This document shows, piece by piece, positions 1 to 10,556 of a stretch of DNA of 64,000 bases. Below the pieces are notes generated by a model, which had not been told where the DNA came from, made no database searches, and was given only the letters and a program-made list of their open reading frames with translations. Where the stretch lies: NCBI RefSeq assembly GCF_024166365.1, contig NC_064827.1:49566635-49630634 (forward strand), written 5' to 3'. Every line of letters begins with the position of its first letter. Positions within the stretch are counted from its first letter, which is position 1. The position numbers and the translations under genes were made by a program. Source of the stretch: Elephas maximus indicus. Its lineage: Eukaryota; Chordata; Mammalia; Proboscidea; Elephantidae.

Positions 1-1262
1 TATATAACTAATTGTTTTGCGACATGGTTTGCAATCCCTGCATTGTGTCAGCACTCTTTCCCATTCCGTTTCCAACCCAGGATCCGTATGTCCATTCATC
101 CAGTTTTCCTGTCCCTTCCTACCTTCTCATCTTTACTTTTGGGCAGATGTTGACCATTTGGTCAGGTATACCTGATAGAGCTAAGAAGTACATTCCTTAC
201 ATGTGTTACTGCTTGTTTTATACAAAAAAAAAAAAAACTCGATGCAATCAAGTCAATTCCAACTCATAGCAACCCTATAGGACATAGGGTTTCCAAGGAG
301 CACCTGGTAGATTCGAACTGCCAACCTTTGGTTAGCAGCTGTAGCACTTAACCAGTATGCCACCAGGGTATCTGCTTGTTTTATACAATGTCTAATCTTT
401 GGCTGAAAGGTGGACTTCAGGGGTGGCTTCAGTTCTGAGTTAACAGGATGTCTGGGGGCCACAGTCTTGGGGGTTGCTCCAGTCTCTGTCAGGCCAGTAA
501 GTCTGGTCTTGTGTGTGTGTGTGTGAATTTATATCGCGATCCCTGTCAGAGCAGTAGGTAGTGGTACCCAGGCACCATCTAGTTCTTCTGGGCTCAGGGA
601 CTAAGGAGGGAGTGGTTCATATGGTCCCTTAGTCCTGTAAACTAATCTTTCCCTTGTGTCTTTAGTTGTCTTCATTCTCCTTTGCTCCAGATAGGATGGG
701 ACCAGTACATGTATCTTACTTAAATGGCCTCTCCCAGGGTTTTAAGACCCCAGACGCTACTCAACGAAGTAGAATGTGGAACATTTTCTTTATGAACTAT
801 GTTATGTCAGTTGACCTAGATGTCCCCCAGAGGCCATTGTCCCCAGCCCTCAGTCCCAGTAACTCAGTCCTTCAAGGTGTTTGGATGTGTCTAGGAAGCT
901 TCTATGACTTTGCCTTCTCAAGTTGTGCTGACTTCCCCTGTATTGTGTCTTGTCTTTCCCTTCATCAAAGTTAACACTTGTCTAAAAAAAAACTATCTAG
1001 TAAATGATTTCCCTTCCCCACCTCTCCCCTCCCTCATAACCATCAACAATTGTTTTTTCTGTGTGTAAAACTTTCCCTGGGTTTTTATAATAGTAGTCTC
1101 ATACAATATTTGTCCTTTTGTGATTGATTTATTTCACCCACCATAATGACCTCCAGGGTCATCCATGTTGTGAGATGTTTCGTAGATTCATCATTGTTCT
1201 TTATCATTGCATAATATTCCATTGTGTGTAAAAAAAAAAAATTGTGTGTATGTAACATAATT
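1..1262 (-). mobile_element. L1 LINE, 3' UTR and tail region (reverse)
   Basis: Read on the minus strand this is the same 3' UTR that follows L1 ORF2 at 58800-59930: the 'aagacaccaaagacac' type text, the 'gaccccagacgctact' segment (here around 745-760) and the 'cataatattccattgtgtg' stretch (1208-1226) that encodes the end of ORF2 in reverse. The left edge lies outside the window. An AfroSINE interrupts it at 225-372 and a short (TG)n sits near 510-525. The right edge abuts ORF2 reverse-transcriptase sequence with most of the ORF2 C-terminal half missing, so this copy is internally deleted or two L1 pieces are joined. Confidence 0.85.
225..372 (-). mobile_element. AfroSINE, short form
   Basis: Minus-strand tRNA-derived SINE: the head is at the right (complement of gccaccagggta) and the tail at the left, ending in a run of A on the plus strand. 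It is flanked by a perfect 16-bp target-site duplication, ctgcttgttttataca, at 209-224 and 373-388. It lacks the ~45-bp middle segment of the long form. It inserted into the L1 3' UTR and is therefore younger than that L1. Confidence 0.93.
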
Positions 1263-2255
1263 TGTTCTCTTTGTTGGTGTTCAGGAATCTAACTGATTTT
1301 CGTGTTTTGATCTTGTATGCTGCTGTTCTGCTGAATCTTTCTATTATTTCCAGTAGTTTTCTTGTGGAATCTTCTCTATGTGTAGTATCATATCATCTGC
1401 AAATAGGGGTAGTTTTTCTTCCTTTCCAATTTGGATGACCTTCGTTTCTTTTTCTTTCCTTATTGCTGTAGCTAGCACTTCTAGCACTGTGTTAAATAGG
1501 AGTGGTGAAAAGGGCATTCTTGTTCCCGTTCTCAGTGGGAATGGTTTTAGCCTCTCTACATTGAGAATGAGGTTGGCTGTTGGTTTTGTATAGATGCCCT
1601 CTATTATGTTGAAGAATTTCCCTTCTATTCCTATTTTATTGAGAGTTTTTATCAGTTATGGGTGTTGGACTTTATAGAAGGCCTTTTCTGCATCAATTGA
1701 GATGATCATGTGGTCCTTTTCTTTTGTTCTATTTATGTGGCATATTATGTTGATTAATTTTCTAATGTTGAACCATCTTTGCATACCTGGTATGAATCCC
1801 ACTTGGTCATGGTATATTATCTTTTTGATATTGTGCTGAATTCTATTGGCTAGAATTTTGTTGAGAATTTTTACATCGATATTCACGAGAGATATTGGTC
1901 TATAATTTTCTTTTCTTTTTTTTTGTGGTGTCTTTGGCTATGGTATCAGGGTTAAGCTGGCTTCATAGAATGAATGCAGAGGTATTCCTTCCTTTCCTGT
2001 TCTGAAATAGCTTGAGTAGTACTGGTGTGAGCTTTTCCGTTTTGTAGAATTCTCCAGTGAAGCTGCCTGGCCAGGATTTTGTGTTGGAAGTTTCTTTTTG
2101 TTTTTGTTTTTAATTACCTCTTTGATTTCTTCTCTTGCTATGGGTCTGTTCAGACTTTTTATCTGAGTCTGTGTTAGTTTAGGTAGGTAGCGTGTTTCTA
2201 GAAAATTGTTCATTTTATCTAGGTTCTCAAATTTGTTGGAGTCAATTTTTCATAG
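1263..2255 (-). pseudogene. L1 ORF2 fragment, reverse transcriptase domain (broken)
   Basis: Minus-strand reading frames match L1 ORF2 reverse transcriptase: a piece at 1656-1886 reads [18 protein letters not shown] and ends with the catalytic SIDAEKAF motif, the complement of 1378-1410 gives the FADD-type active site, and 1938-2213 gives the N-terminal RT segment. The frames are split by frameshifts and stops. Downstream (leftward) the rest of ORF2 is missing and the 3' UTR follows directly. Upstream the ORF continues beyond the LTR inserted at 2256. No activity is possible from this copy. Confidence 0.88.
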
Positions 2256-3137
2256 TGCAGTGCAATAGATAGCTTTTGTGTGGTCTTGTAATTCCCACCC
2301 AAGTGATTGGGTGGGACTGTGCAGATACGGTAATTGTAGTTCATCAAGAGTATTGGTCACTTTGGCCATCCTGCTGGGCTTAAAAGCAGGCAATTCCAGA
2401 GCAGAAGGAGGATCTCATTGCCACCAAGGAAGAAAAGCCAAGAATGGAGTGCATCCTTTGAACCTGGGACCACTGCACTGAGAGGTTCCTGGAACCAGGA
2501 GACCGAGAGAGAGAGAGCTATAACAGTGAAGACAGCAATAAGCAGTGGCAGAGAAGCAGCAGCAGGAGAGACAACAGGAGACAGCACAGTGGGCTTCCTG
2601 GCCCACAGAGCTAGAAAGCTGAGCGCTTGGAGCTGAGGCTTACTGGCAGAGAAGGGTGCCTTGGGGCACTTGGTGGAGCTAGGTGTGCTGATCCACAGAG
2701 GTAAAGCTGAGCACCTTCAGGCAGAGGCTTACTGGTGAGTTGGGTGCCTCAGGGCACTTATCATCGGCAGGGCAGAATCCAAGGGCCAGAGAGAGGCATG
2801 CCTGGGGGCATGGCTGGGAAGAGGCTGTCTTGATGGAAGAACTGTATCCTAGGCATTCCTAATCTGAACTGTAACCTGTTACTTCCCTAAGGAACCCCAT
2901 AATCGTGAGTATCGTCTGTGAGTGCTGTGTGGCCATTGCAATGAATTATTGAACCCAGAAGAGAAGTAGAGAATGCCGTGGGAGGGACAGCTGGTGTCGA
3001 AATTGGTAAAGACAGAGGATAGAGGAGGAAAGTCTGACTTCTGCCTCATCGGAATCAGTCTTGGGCTGTTGATCTTGATTCTCCTTCCCCCTTGTTAATT
3101 AAAAGAAGTCAGACACCTCAGCCACGCCATTTTTACA
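2256..3137 (+). mobile_element. Solo LTR of an endogenous retrovirus-like element
   Basis: An 882-bp block interrupts the L1 ORF2. It begins TG and ends CA and is flanked by a 5-bp duplication catag (2251-2255 and 3138-3142); removing it restores continuous L1 sequence. Five-bp duplications fit ERVL/MaLR-class LTRs. The stretch near 2895-3010, with a decayed poly(A)-signal-like site then a 'gaattattgaaccc' segment, resembles the 3' part of class III LTRs, so I prefer plus orientation, though orientation is uncertain. No internal viral genes are present. The open frames inside are chance. Confidence 0.75.
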
Positions 3138-4365
3138 CATAGTATTCTGTTATGATCCTTTTTATTTCAGTTGGATCTGTTGTAATGCCCCCCACCTCAT
3201 TTCTTATTGGGGTTATTTGCTTCCTCTCCTGTTTTTCTTTTGTCACTTTGGCCAACGGTTTATCGATTTTGTTGATCTTTTCAAAGAACCAATTTTTGGT
3301 CTTGTTGATTCTTTCTATTGTTTTTCTGTTCTTTATTTCATTTATTTTTGCTCTAATGTTTATTTCCTTTCTTCTGGTGACTTTGTGCTTGCTTCTTTTG
3401 CTGTTCTCTTTCTATTTGTTCCAGTTTTAGGGCCAATGTTTTGATTTTGGCCTGTACCTTTTTGATGTGTGTGTTTATGGCTATAAATTGACCTCTGAGC
3501 ATTGCCTTTGCTGTGTCCCAAAGGTTTTGGTATGATGTGTTTTCATTATCACTTGATTCTAGGAATCTTTTGATTCCCTCTTTGATTTCTTCTATTACCC
3601 AGTTGTTTTTAAGCAAGGTGTTATTCAGCCTCCATGTATTTGATTTTTTTCCCCCTTTTTTCTTCCTGTTACTGATCCTACTTTTATGGCATTGTGATCA
3701 AAGAGAATGTTTTGTATTATTTCAATGTTTTGAATTTTATTCAGAGTTGCTTTTGTGGGCTAAAACATAGTCTACTCTGGAGAATGTTCCATATGTGTTA
3801 GAAAAGAATGTATACTTTGCTGCTGTTGGAGGTCAAGTTGGTTGACTGTGGCCTTTAGATCTTTTGTATCTTTGTTGAATTTCTTTCTAGATGTTCTGTT
3901 CTTTACCAAGAGTAGTGTGTTGAAGTCTCCTACTATTATTGTGGAACTGTCAATTTCTCTATTCAGTGTGATTAGAGTTTGTTTTATGTACTTTGGAACC
4001 TTGTTATTGGGCACGTACATATTTATTAGGGTTAAGTTTTCTTGGTGGATTGTCCCTTTAATCATTACATGGTACCATTCCTTGTTTTTTATGGTTAATT
4101 TTGCCTTAGTCTATTTAATCTGAAATTAATATTGCCACTTCTGCTCTTTTTTTGTTACTGTTTGATTGATATATTTTTTCCATCCTTTGATTTTTAATAT
4201 ATTTATGTCTTTGTGCTAAGGTGTGTCTCTTGTAGATAGCATATTGATGGGTCTTTTTTTTTTTTTAATCCATTCTGCCACTCTCTGTCTTTTTATAGGT
4301 GCATTTAAGCCATTTACATTCAGTGTGGTTATCAATAGGTACGAGTTTATTGCTTTCATACTGTG
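3138..4365 (-). pseudogene. L1 ORF2 fragment, endonuclease and linker (broken)
   Basis: Continuation of the minus-strand ORF2 upstream of the LTR. The complement of 4285-4350 reads as the endonuclease start (LTTLNVNGLN then KRQRVAEWIK). 3772-4065 gives NLTLINMYVPNN and the endonuclease motif VGDFNT. 3353-3616 gives the linker containing ENTSYQNLWDTAKAMLRGQF, which is nearly identical to the young L1 at 29990. Stops and frameshifts break the frame between these pieces. The order endonuclease, linker, RT is that of L1 ORF2. Confidence 0.88.
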
Positions 4366-4960
4366 CTTTTTTGTGTGGTGCTGATGTTTTCTTTGTTCCT
4401 CTTTCTTGTGCTCAGTTTCTTTTGTTTGTGGCTTTTTTTTGCTTTTGTTACTATAGATTTTGTGTTTACTTAGTCTTTATGTTTTTCTTCTTTTTTATTT
4501 TGATGAGTAGGTTGGTTAACTTTCCTTGTGGTTACCTTGAAATTTACCCTTATCTTCCTAAGTTTGGACCAGTCGTTTATTACTCAATACCACTTTGACT
4601 TCCTCTCCATTTGAAAGTTCTGCTCCTACACTGCTTATTCCCTCCTTTTATTGTTTTGACTTTGTCATCATTTACATATTGACATCTCTGTTTCCCTATT
4701 TTAAGTCTTTTGTTTTATTATTGAGAGTTCTTTATCTAGGCTGGTGTCTCTGATGCTGTCCTGTGTCCTAGACTCAGGTTATTGCCCGATGTTGGTTCTC
4801 TAACCAAAGGACTCCTTTTAATATTTCTTCTAAGTTTGGTTTGGTCTTTGACAATTTTTTAAACTTATTTCGTGGTTACTGTATGTTCAAGTTTTCTTAC
4901 TGTATTTGAGGTAATTTGGTAATACATCTTTTCCTAGAAAATCGTTCTTTTTATCCAGGT
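4366..4960 (-). mobile_element. L1 upstream of ORF2 (inter-ORF / ORF1 end), degraded
   Basis: T-rich plus strand (A-rich on minus) continuing from the ORF2 start without a visible break. The style matches L1 sequence upstream of ORF2, but I could not recover an ORF1 frame. The right boundary near 4960 is approximate and no target duplication was found. Confidence 0.55.
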
Positions 4961-5789
4961 TTTTAAAACACTGACATGGTATGCTCTAGTAATTGTTTTT
5001 AAAATCTCTAAATCTATATTTTTCCTTTCTTTTAACACACTTTCCAAACATGCATACCTTTATATATCATTTCTTAAAAAAGAAAAAGCTCGTTAATTCA
5101 CTAATTGTATAATTTTCCCATGCTATAATTCTTAGTATTATTTTCAGATTTAAACTTTGCTGAAGTTGGAATGCATCTTTCAATAGATGTCAATGAAATC
5201 TGGCAGTGACCAAACAGAAGAATAATTTGAAGCATAATTATCATTGCCACAGGCATGGAAGGTACGTTTATCCAGTTGTCATGTCAGGTGAGTTATTTAC
5301 ATTGATAGCATAACATAGGGTTATATTTGAGCTTAAAATAATTCCTGAAGTTTCACTTAAAATGTGATCCAAATAATCATACTATGTGATAGCACTGAAA
5401 TGAAAATTATGTATGCAGGTAACTTTCTGTCTTGCACAAGGCAATACAGTTAACTATAGTAGAAATTGACAAATTTTGCAAACAGAAAATAGAAACTTTC
5501 AAATCAAAGGATGGGAGTGTGACCAATTCTGGCTGACTATTATCTAAAGGTGCTAATTGTCATCTAGCTATATGTACTTCAATCAAGGAAAAAAATTAAG
5601 CAAGTAGAATAAGCAAGTGAACCACTTTCAATATGCTTTAAAATTAAACTAATGATTCTAAAGGTGAATATTATGATTAGAAGAACAAGTGTGAAAAGCA
5701 GTGTGTTGCCATGATGTTATACCAAACTGATGATACAAAAAGAGATGCAGAAGGGTTTTCGGACTTTGAGTGTGAAGAAGGCTTAAACT
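4961..5789. other. Unassigned AT-rich sequence
   Basis: No coding frame, repeat head or tail, or duplication that I can recognise. Probably old non-coding DNA. Confidence 0.5.
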
Positions 5790-6350
5790 CAAATTTTGAT
5801 TTTTATTTAATATTGAAAAAAATATATGATCAAATTGATAAATATATACTGGACTTTATCAAAATAAAATTTTCTGTTTATCAAAAGAAACCATGAAGTG
5901 AAAACGGAACCCATAGAAAAAAGTAGGGGGAAATATTCACAGTACATATAAAAAGGATTTATATCCAGAATATATAAAGAACTTCTACAAATCAATAATA
6001 AAAATTTGAACTTAAAGCTATATGAACACTGTACAAGCACATGGAAAGGCACTCAACGTCATTGGTAATCAGGGAAAATGCAAATTAAAATCACAATGAG
6101 ACACTTTGTCACACATACCAGAATTAAATTTTTAAAAAGGAACTCGAAAAAGTTGGTACAAATATAGAGTAGCTGCAATTTTCATTCACTGCTTGTGCAT
6201 AACAACTACTTTGGAAAACTCTTTGTCATTTCTTAATAGGTTAAACATATACCACAAGTATATACATTGACAAAATACATCAAACCATACTTAATACCTG
6301 TATATGTTGTTGCATATATAGTACCTCAACAAAAACAATTTTAAAATGTA
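5790..6350 (+). mobile_element. Old L1 fragment, ORF2 C-terminal part
   Basis: Degraded text follows the standard L1 order: 'ctggactttatcaaaataaa', 'ggatttatatccagaatata', 'gcaaattaaaatcacaatga', 'ctttggaaaactc'. These segments encode the C-terminal part of ORF2 in intact copies. Many indels and no open frame, so an old, pre-afrotherian L1 subfamily is likely. Confidence 0.8.
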
Positions 6351-6622
6351 AAACTTGGCTAAATCTTTATAACTGGAGATTAACATTTTCAGAAAGTTTG
6401 AAATTTCAGAAAGAGTGTCCTAACCAATCTGTGTCTGAGTTACTCTCTTGATTTCCTGTCTGCCACAGGAATTATTTAAGAGAATGTTTGTGTTTTTTGT
6501 TTTATTTTGCTTTGAATTCACAAATGGGTATATTTTTGCTATTTAAATGTAATTGTTAATTTCTACTTTTATCTATTGTGGCCAAGAATGTAAGTTGTAT
6601 AATGTCTACTACTGAAATTATA

Positions 6623-7201
6623 CAACTCAAGAAATCAAATTATACAACTCAAGAAATCAAACAGACATATTGCATTGGGCAAATCTGTTGTGAAAGACCT
6701 CTTTAAAGTGTTAAAAAGCAAAGATGTCACTTTGAGGACTGAGGAACGCCTGACCCAAGCCATGATATTTTCAATTACCTCATATGCATGCAAAAGCTGG
6801 GCAATGAATAAGAAAGACTGAAGAAGAATTGATGCATTTGAATTACAATGTTGGCAAAGAATATTGAATGTACCATGACTACCAGAAGAATGAACAAATC
6901 TGTCCTGGGAGAAGTACAGCCAGAGCGCTCCCTAGAAGGGAGGATGGCAAGACTTCATCTCACATAATTTGGACATATTATCAGAAGGGACCAGTTCCTG
7001 GAGAAAGATGTTATGCTTGGTAAAGAAGAGGGTTGTGAAAAAGAGGAAGACCCTCAATGACGTGGATTGACACAGTGGCTGCAACAATGGGCTCAAGCAT
7101 AACAACGATTGTGAGGATGGTGCAAGACCAGGCATTGTTTCCTTCTGTTATACAAAGGGTCGCTATGAGTTGGAACCAACTTGACAGCACCTAACAACAC
7201 C
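6623..7201 (+). mobile_element. RTE-type LINE, 5'-truncated
   Basis: Same sequence as the C-terminal coding part and 3' end of the longer RTE copies in this window (compare 35275-35800 and the complement of 24492-25070): 'gcattgggcaaatc', 'cagtggctgcaacaatgggc', then 'cgctatgagttggaaccaac' and the end 'cacctaacaacac'. A 9-bp duplication actgaaatt flanks it (6611-6619, 7202-7210). A 22-bp tandem repeat (6615-6636, 6637-6658) straddles the 5' junction. Confidence 0.88.
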
Positions 7202-7234
7202 ACTGAAATTTATTAAGATTCTCTTTCAGGGCTA

Positions 7235-8121
7235 GGGAAAGACAGCACACAATACAGGAGAGGTCAGCACAACCAGATTAAACCAAAAGCAAAGAAGTTC
7301 CCTGAATACAACAGAATGCTTCGAAGGCCAGAGTAGAAGGGGTGGGGGTCTGAAGACCATGGCTTCAAGGGACATCTAGGTCAATTGGCATAATAAAATC
7401 TATTAAGAAAGCATTCTACGTCCTACTTTGATGAGTGGCATCTGGGGTCTTAAACGTTAGCAAGCGGCCATCTAAGATGCATCAATTGGTCTCAACCCAC
7501 CTAGAGCAAAGGAGAATGAAGAATACCAAAGACACAAGGTAATTTTGAGTCCAAGAGACAGAAAAGGTCACATAAATCAGAGACTACATCAGCCTGAGAC
7601 CAGAAGAACTGGATGGTACCTGGCTACAACTGATGACTGCCCTGACAGGGAACAAAACAGGGAATCCTGGAGGGAACAAGAGAACAGTGGGATGCAGACC
7701 CCAAATTCACATAAAAAAGACCAGACTTAACGGTCTGACTGAGAATAGAAGGACCCCAGTGATCATGGTCCCCGGACCTTCTGTTAGCCTAAGACTGGAA
7801 CCATTCCCAAAGCCAACTCTTCAGACAGGGATTGGATTGGACTATAAGATAGAAAATGATACTGGTGAAGAGTGAGCTTCTCGGCTTAAGTAGAAATATG
7901 AGACTATGTGGGCAGCTCCTCTCTGGAGGGGAGATGAGAAGGCAGAGGGGGACAGAACCTGGCTGAATATAGCAGGAATATAGAGTGGAGAGAAGGAGTG
8001 TGCTGTCTCCTTAGGGGGAGAGCAACTAGGAGTATATAGCAAGGTGTATGTAAGTTTTTGTATTAGAGACTGACTTGATTTGTAAACTTTCACTTAAAGC
8101 ACAATAAAAAATAAAATTAAA
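7235..8121 (+). mobile_element. L1 3' UTR insertion, extremely 5'-truncated
   Basis: Contains only the L1 3' UTR type seen at 33060-33963 (shared markers: 'gcatctggggtcttaaacg', 'gcggccatctaagatgcatc', 'tgccctgacaggg'), ending in an AATAAA-like A-rich tail. It is bounded by a 20-bp target duplication (7215-7234 and 8122-8141, 19/20 identical). No coding sequence was carried. It landed 33 bp beyond the RTE copy at 6623-7201. Confidence 0.93.
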
Positions 8122-8141
8122 AAGATTTTCTTTCAGGGCTA

Positions 8142-8646
8142 ATGAATAATGAATTCTGTAAAGTTTCTATTAATGCTAAAAAAACCAAGTTTGGAGTACC
8201 TAAATAGACATAAAAATATCGATAGAAAAAAAGAGATAAAGGAACAGAAATAGAAAAAATATTATATTTTTCAATATAATCTGTCAACAATAATTTTTCT
8301 GTATATTTGCTAACAAATTTTGCACTCAAGGGAATATTATTTGGTCTGCTTAAATATATTTTCATTTGAAATTGCACCTTTGTTAAAACAAAATTATTCT
8401 GCTTTTAAACTCCTTGTATCATATTGTGTTGGGTAGATTTCCTACAGAATTTAGTTAAATTTCATAGTTTTTAAAAGCAATCTAAGAATTCATACCTTTT
8501 AATATGTAGAAATATTTACACCTATAACCGACATTTTTAAATCTTGTTTTATGTTTTCATGTTTCCTTACTGTTCCCTTTGGTTTCTAGCTTATTTTTAA
8601 AAGATGGACTGTGTGGTGGGTTTTTGTTTGTTTTTTGGTGGAGTGG
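8142..8646. other. Unassigned AT-rich sequence
   Basis: No recognisable gene or repeat family. A short T/G-rich run precedes the LTR that follows. Confidence 0.5.
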
Positions 8647-9248
8647 TGTCATGGATTGAATTGTGTCCCCAAAAAGTATGTGTCAACTTGGTTAGGCCAT
8701 GATTCCCAGTATTGTGTGGTTGTCTTCCATTTTGTGATTGATGTAATTTTCCTACCCACCACTAAACAAAAAAATTGATGTAATTTTCCTATGTGTTGTA
8801 AATTCTAGTCTCTGCCTGTAGTTAATGAGGCAAGATTAGATTATGTTAAAGAGGATTAGGGTGGGATATAACACTCTTACTCAGGTCACATCCCTGATCC
8901 AACATAAAGGGAGTTCCCCCGAGGTATAGCCTGTACCACCATTTATCTTACAAGAGATAAAAGGAAAGGGAAGCCAGCAGAGAGTTGGGGACCTCATACC
9001 ACCAAGAAAGCAGCGCTGGGAGAAAGTGTGTCCTTTGGAACTGGGGTTCCTCTGTGGAGAAGCTCCTAGGCCAGGGGAAGATTGATGACAAGGATCTTCC
9101 TCCAGAGCCAACAGAGAAAGCCTTCCCCTGGAGCTGACACCCTGAATTTGAACTTTAGCGTATATACTAGGCTGTGAGAGAATAAACTTTTGTTTGTTAA
9201 AACCATCCACTTGTATTTTTGTTACAGCAGCACTGGATAACCAAGACA
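8647..9248 (+). mobile_element. MaLR-like solo LTR
   Basis: Starts TGTCATGGATTGAATTGTGT, the characteristic start of MaLR-type LTRs, carries a poly(A) signal AATAAA at about 9180, and ends ...ccaagaca. The start closely resembles the complement of the right end of the split LTR at 24109-27780, so both belong to one family. An 18-bp direct repeat (8737-8754, 8774-8791) is internal. GGAGTG occurs on both flanks (8640-8645, 9251-9256), but the register is off, so the target duplication is uncertain. Confidence 0.8.
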
Positions 9249-10390
9249 GGGGAGTGTTTCTGTTTGTTTGCTTTTTAATTCTAATAATTGCCTTTAGTTT
9301 TTATTACCTGTCAGTATCAAGTTTAAAACAATATCTTTTGTCTTTCTCAACTCTTGTGTTCCCCTCACAATACCTTCCTACTAAACTAAACCTATCAGCC
9401 TATAAATTCCTTTATTGTTATCTGGAGTTCTAGATCCAAATTATCAGCAAATTAATCCATCTCTTATAAATCTTTTATTTTGATAACTTTTGACATCTGA
9501 ACCTAATTCTACAAACAGGACTACAATAATTATTTTTGACCAGTGATTTTCAAACTTTGTTCTATGGAACCTCTTAGTATTTCCTATCTCTTTAACTGGA
9601 GAATGACAATTGTAGCCATTTTATATTTTGGGTTTTCACATTAATATTTCCTCTAAATGAAGGATTTTAAGACTAAAAGAAGGTTGGTAAACACTGATTT
9701 GGTCACATCTCTATTTGGTTTCAGACCCAAAGACAATCCTTTTCTACCATAACTTCTCCATTCTTAGGCTTTTCTTTCAAGTAATTGTTTTCAAGGAGGG
9801 TACATATTTCTGAGTTCTTACGTATTTGAGATGTCTTTTTGTTGCTTCACAAGTTAAAGATGACTAGGCTAGGTATAAAAGCACTAAGTCACGAATTTTG
9901 GCTCCTAAAGTTCTGTGTAAGTGCTCCATTTTCTTCTAAATTTAAGCTTTCAGAGTAAAAGCCAGAGAATGGCCAGATTTTTTTTTTTTTTTTTTTTTTT
10001 GGAGGTTGCTTGTTTCTTCTGCTTAGATGCATATGGAAGTTTTTTCTTATCCTTACAAATTAAAATTTTTGCTACTGTACATCATTGTGTATGCCTTTGT
10101 TCATTGATTTGTCTGGAACACAATTATTCTTTCAATATGTGTCTTATTTCTGCTCCTAAATTTTTCCTGTTATATCTTTGATTATTGCTTTTCTTCCATT
10201 TGTTTAAGTATCTTTTTAGGAATATCAATATGCCATACATTTAACTCTCTACTCTTTAACATTCATATCTTTTATATTCATATTTAGTTTACATTATAGG
10301 AACATCATATCTATTTAATGTTTTATATTACATTTTTATATTCCTATTTATATTATGTGAATATCATCTTTATTGAATATTATACTTTAT
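9249..10390. other. Unassigned AT-rich sequence with a poly(T) run
   Basis: No convincing coding frame. A run of about 23 T lies at 9980-10002, and a low-complexity stretch of TTTATATT-like units at 10240-10390. Confidence 0.5.
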
Positions 10391-10547
10391 TTCTGAAACC
10401 CTGGTGGCATAGTGGTTAAGAGCGTGGCTACTAACCAAAAGGTTGGTAGTTTGAATCCACCAGCTGCTCCTTGGAAACCCTATGGGGCAGGTCTACTCTT
10501 GCCTGAAGGATCTCTATGAGTCAGAATCGACTCGACGGCAACAGGTC
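10391..10547 (+). mobile_element. AfroSINE, short form
   Basis: Plus-strand head aaaccctggtggcatagtgg, body ccttggaaaccctatggggc, tail agtcagaatcgactcgacgg. Flanked by atactttat (10382-10390 and 10548-10556). It lacks the long-form middle block. Confidence 0.9.
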
Positions 10548-10556
10548 ATACTTTAT

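Noticed and set aside
225-372. tRNA-like sequence as a tRNA gene (here and in every AfroSINE head)
   Set aside because: The heads lack a full cloverleaf acceptor stem and are always followed by SINE body and RTE-like tail.
2278-2636. Frames inside the LTR at 2256-3137
   Set aside because: Short, overlapping on both strands, and within a non-coding LTR.
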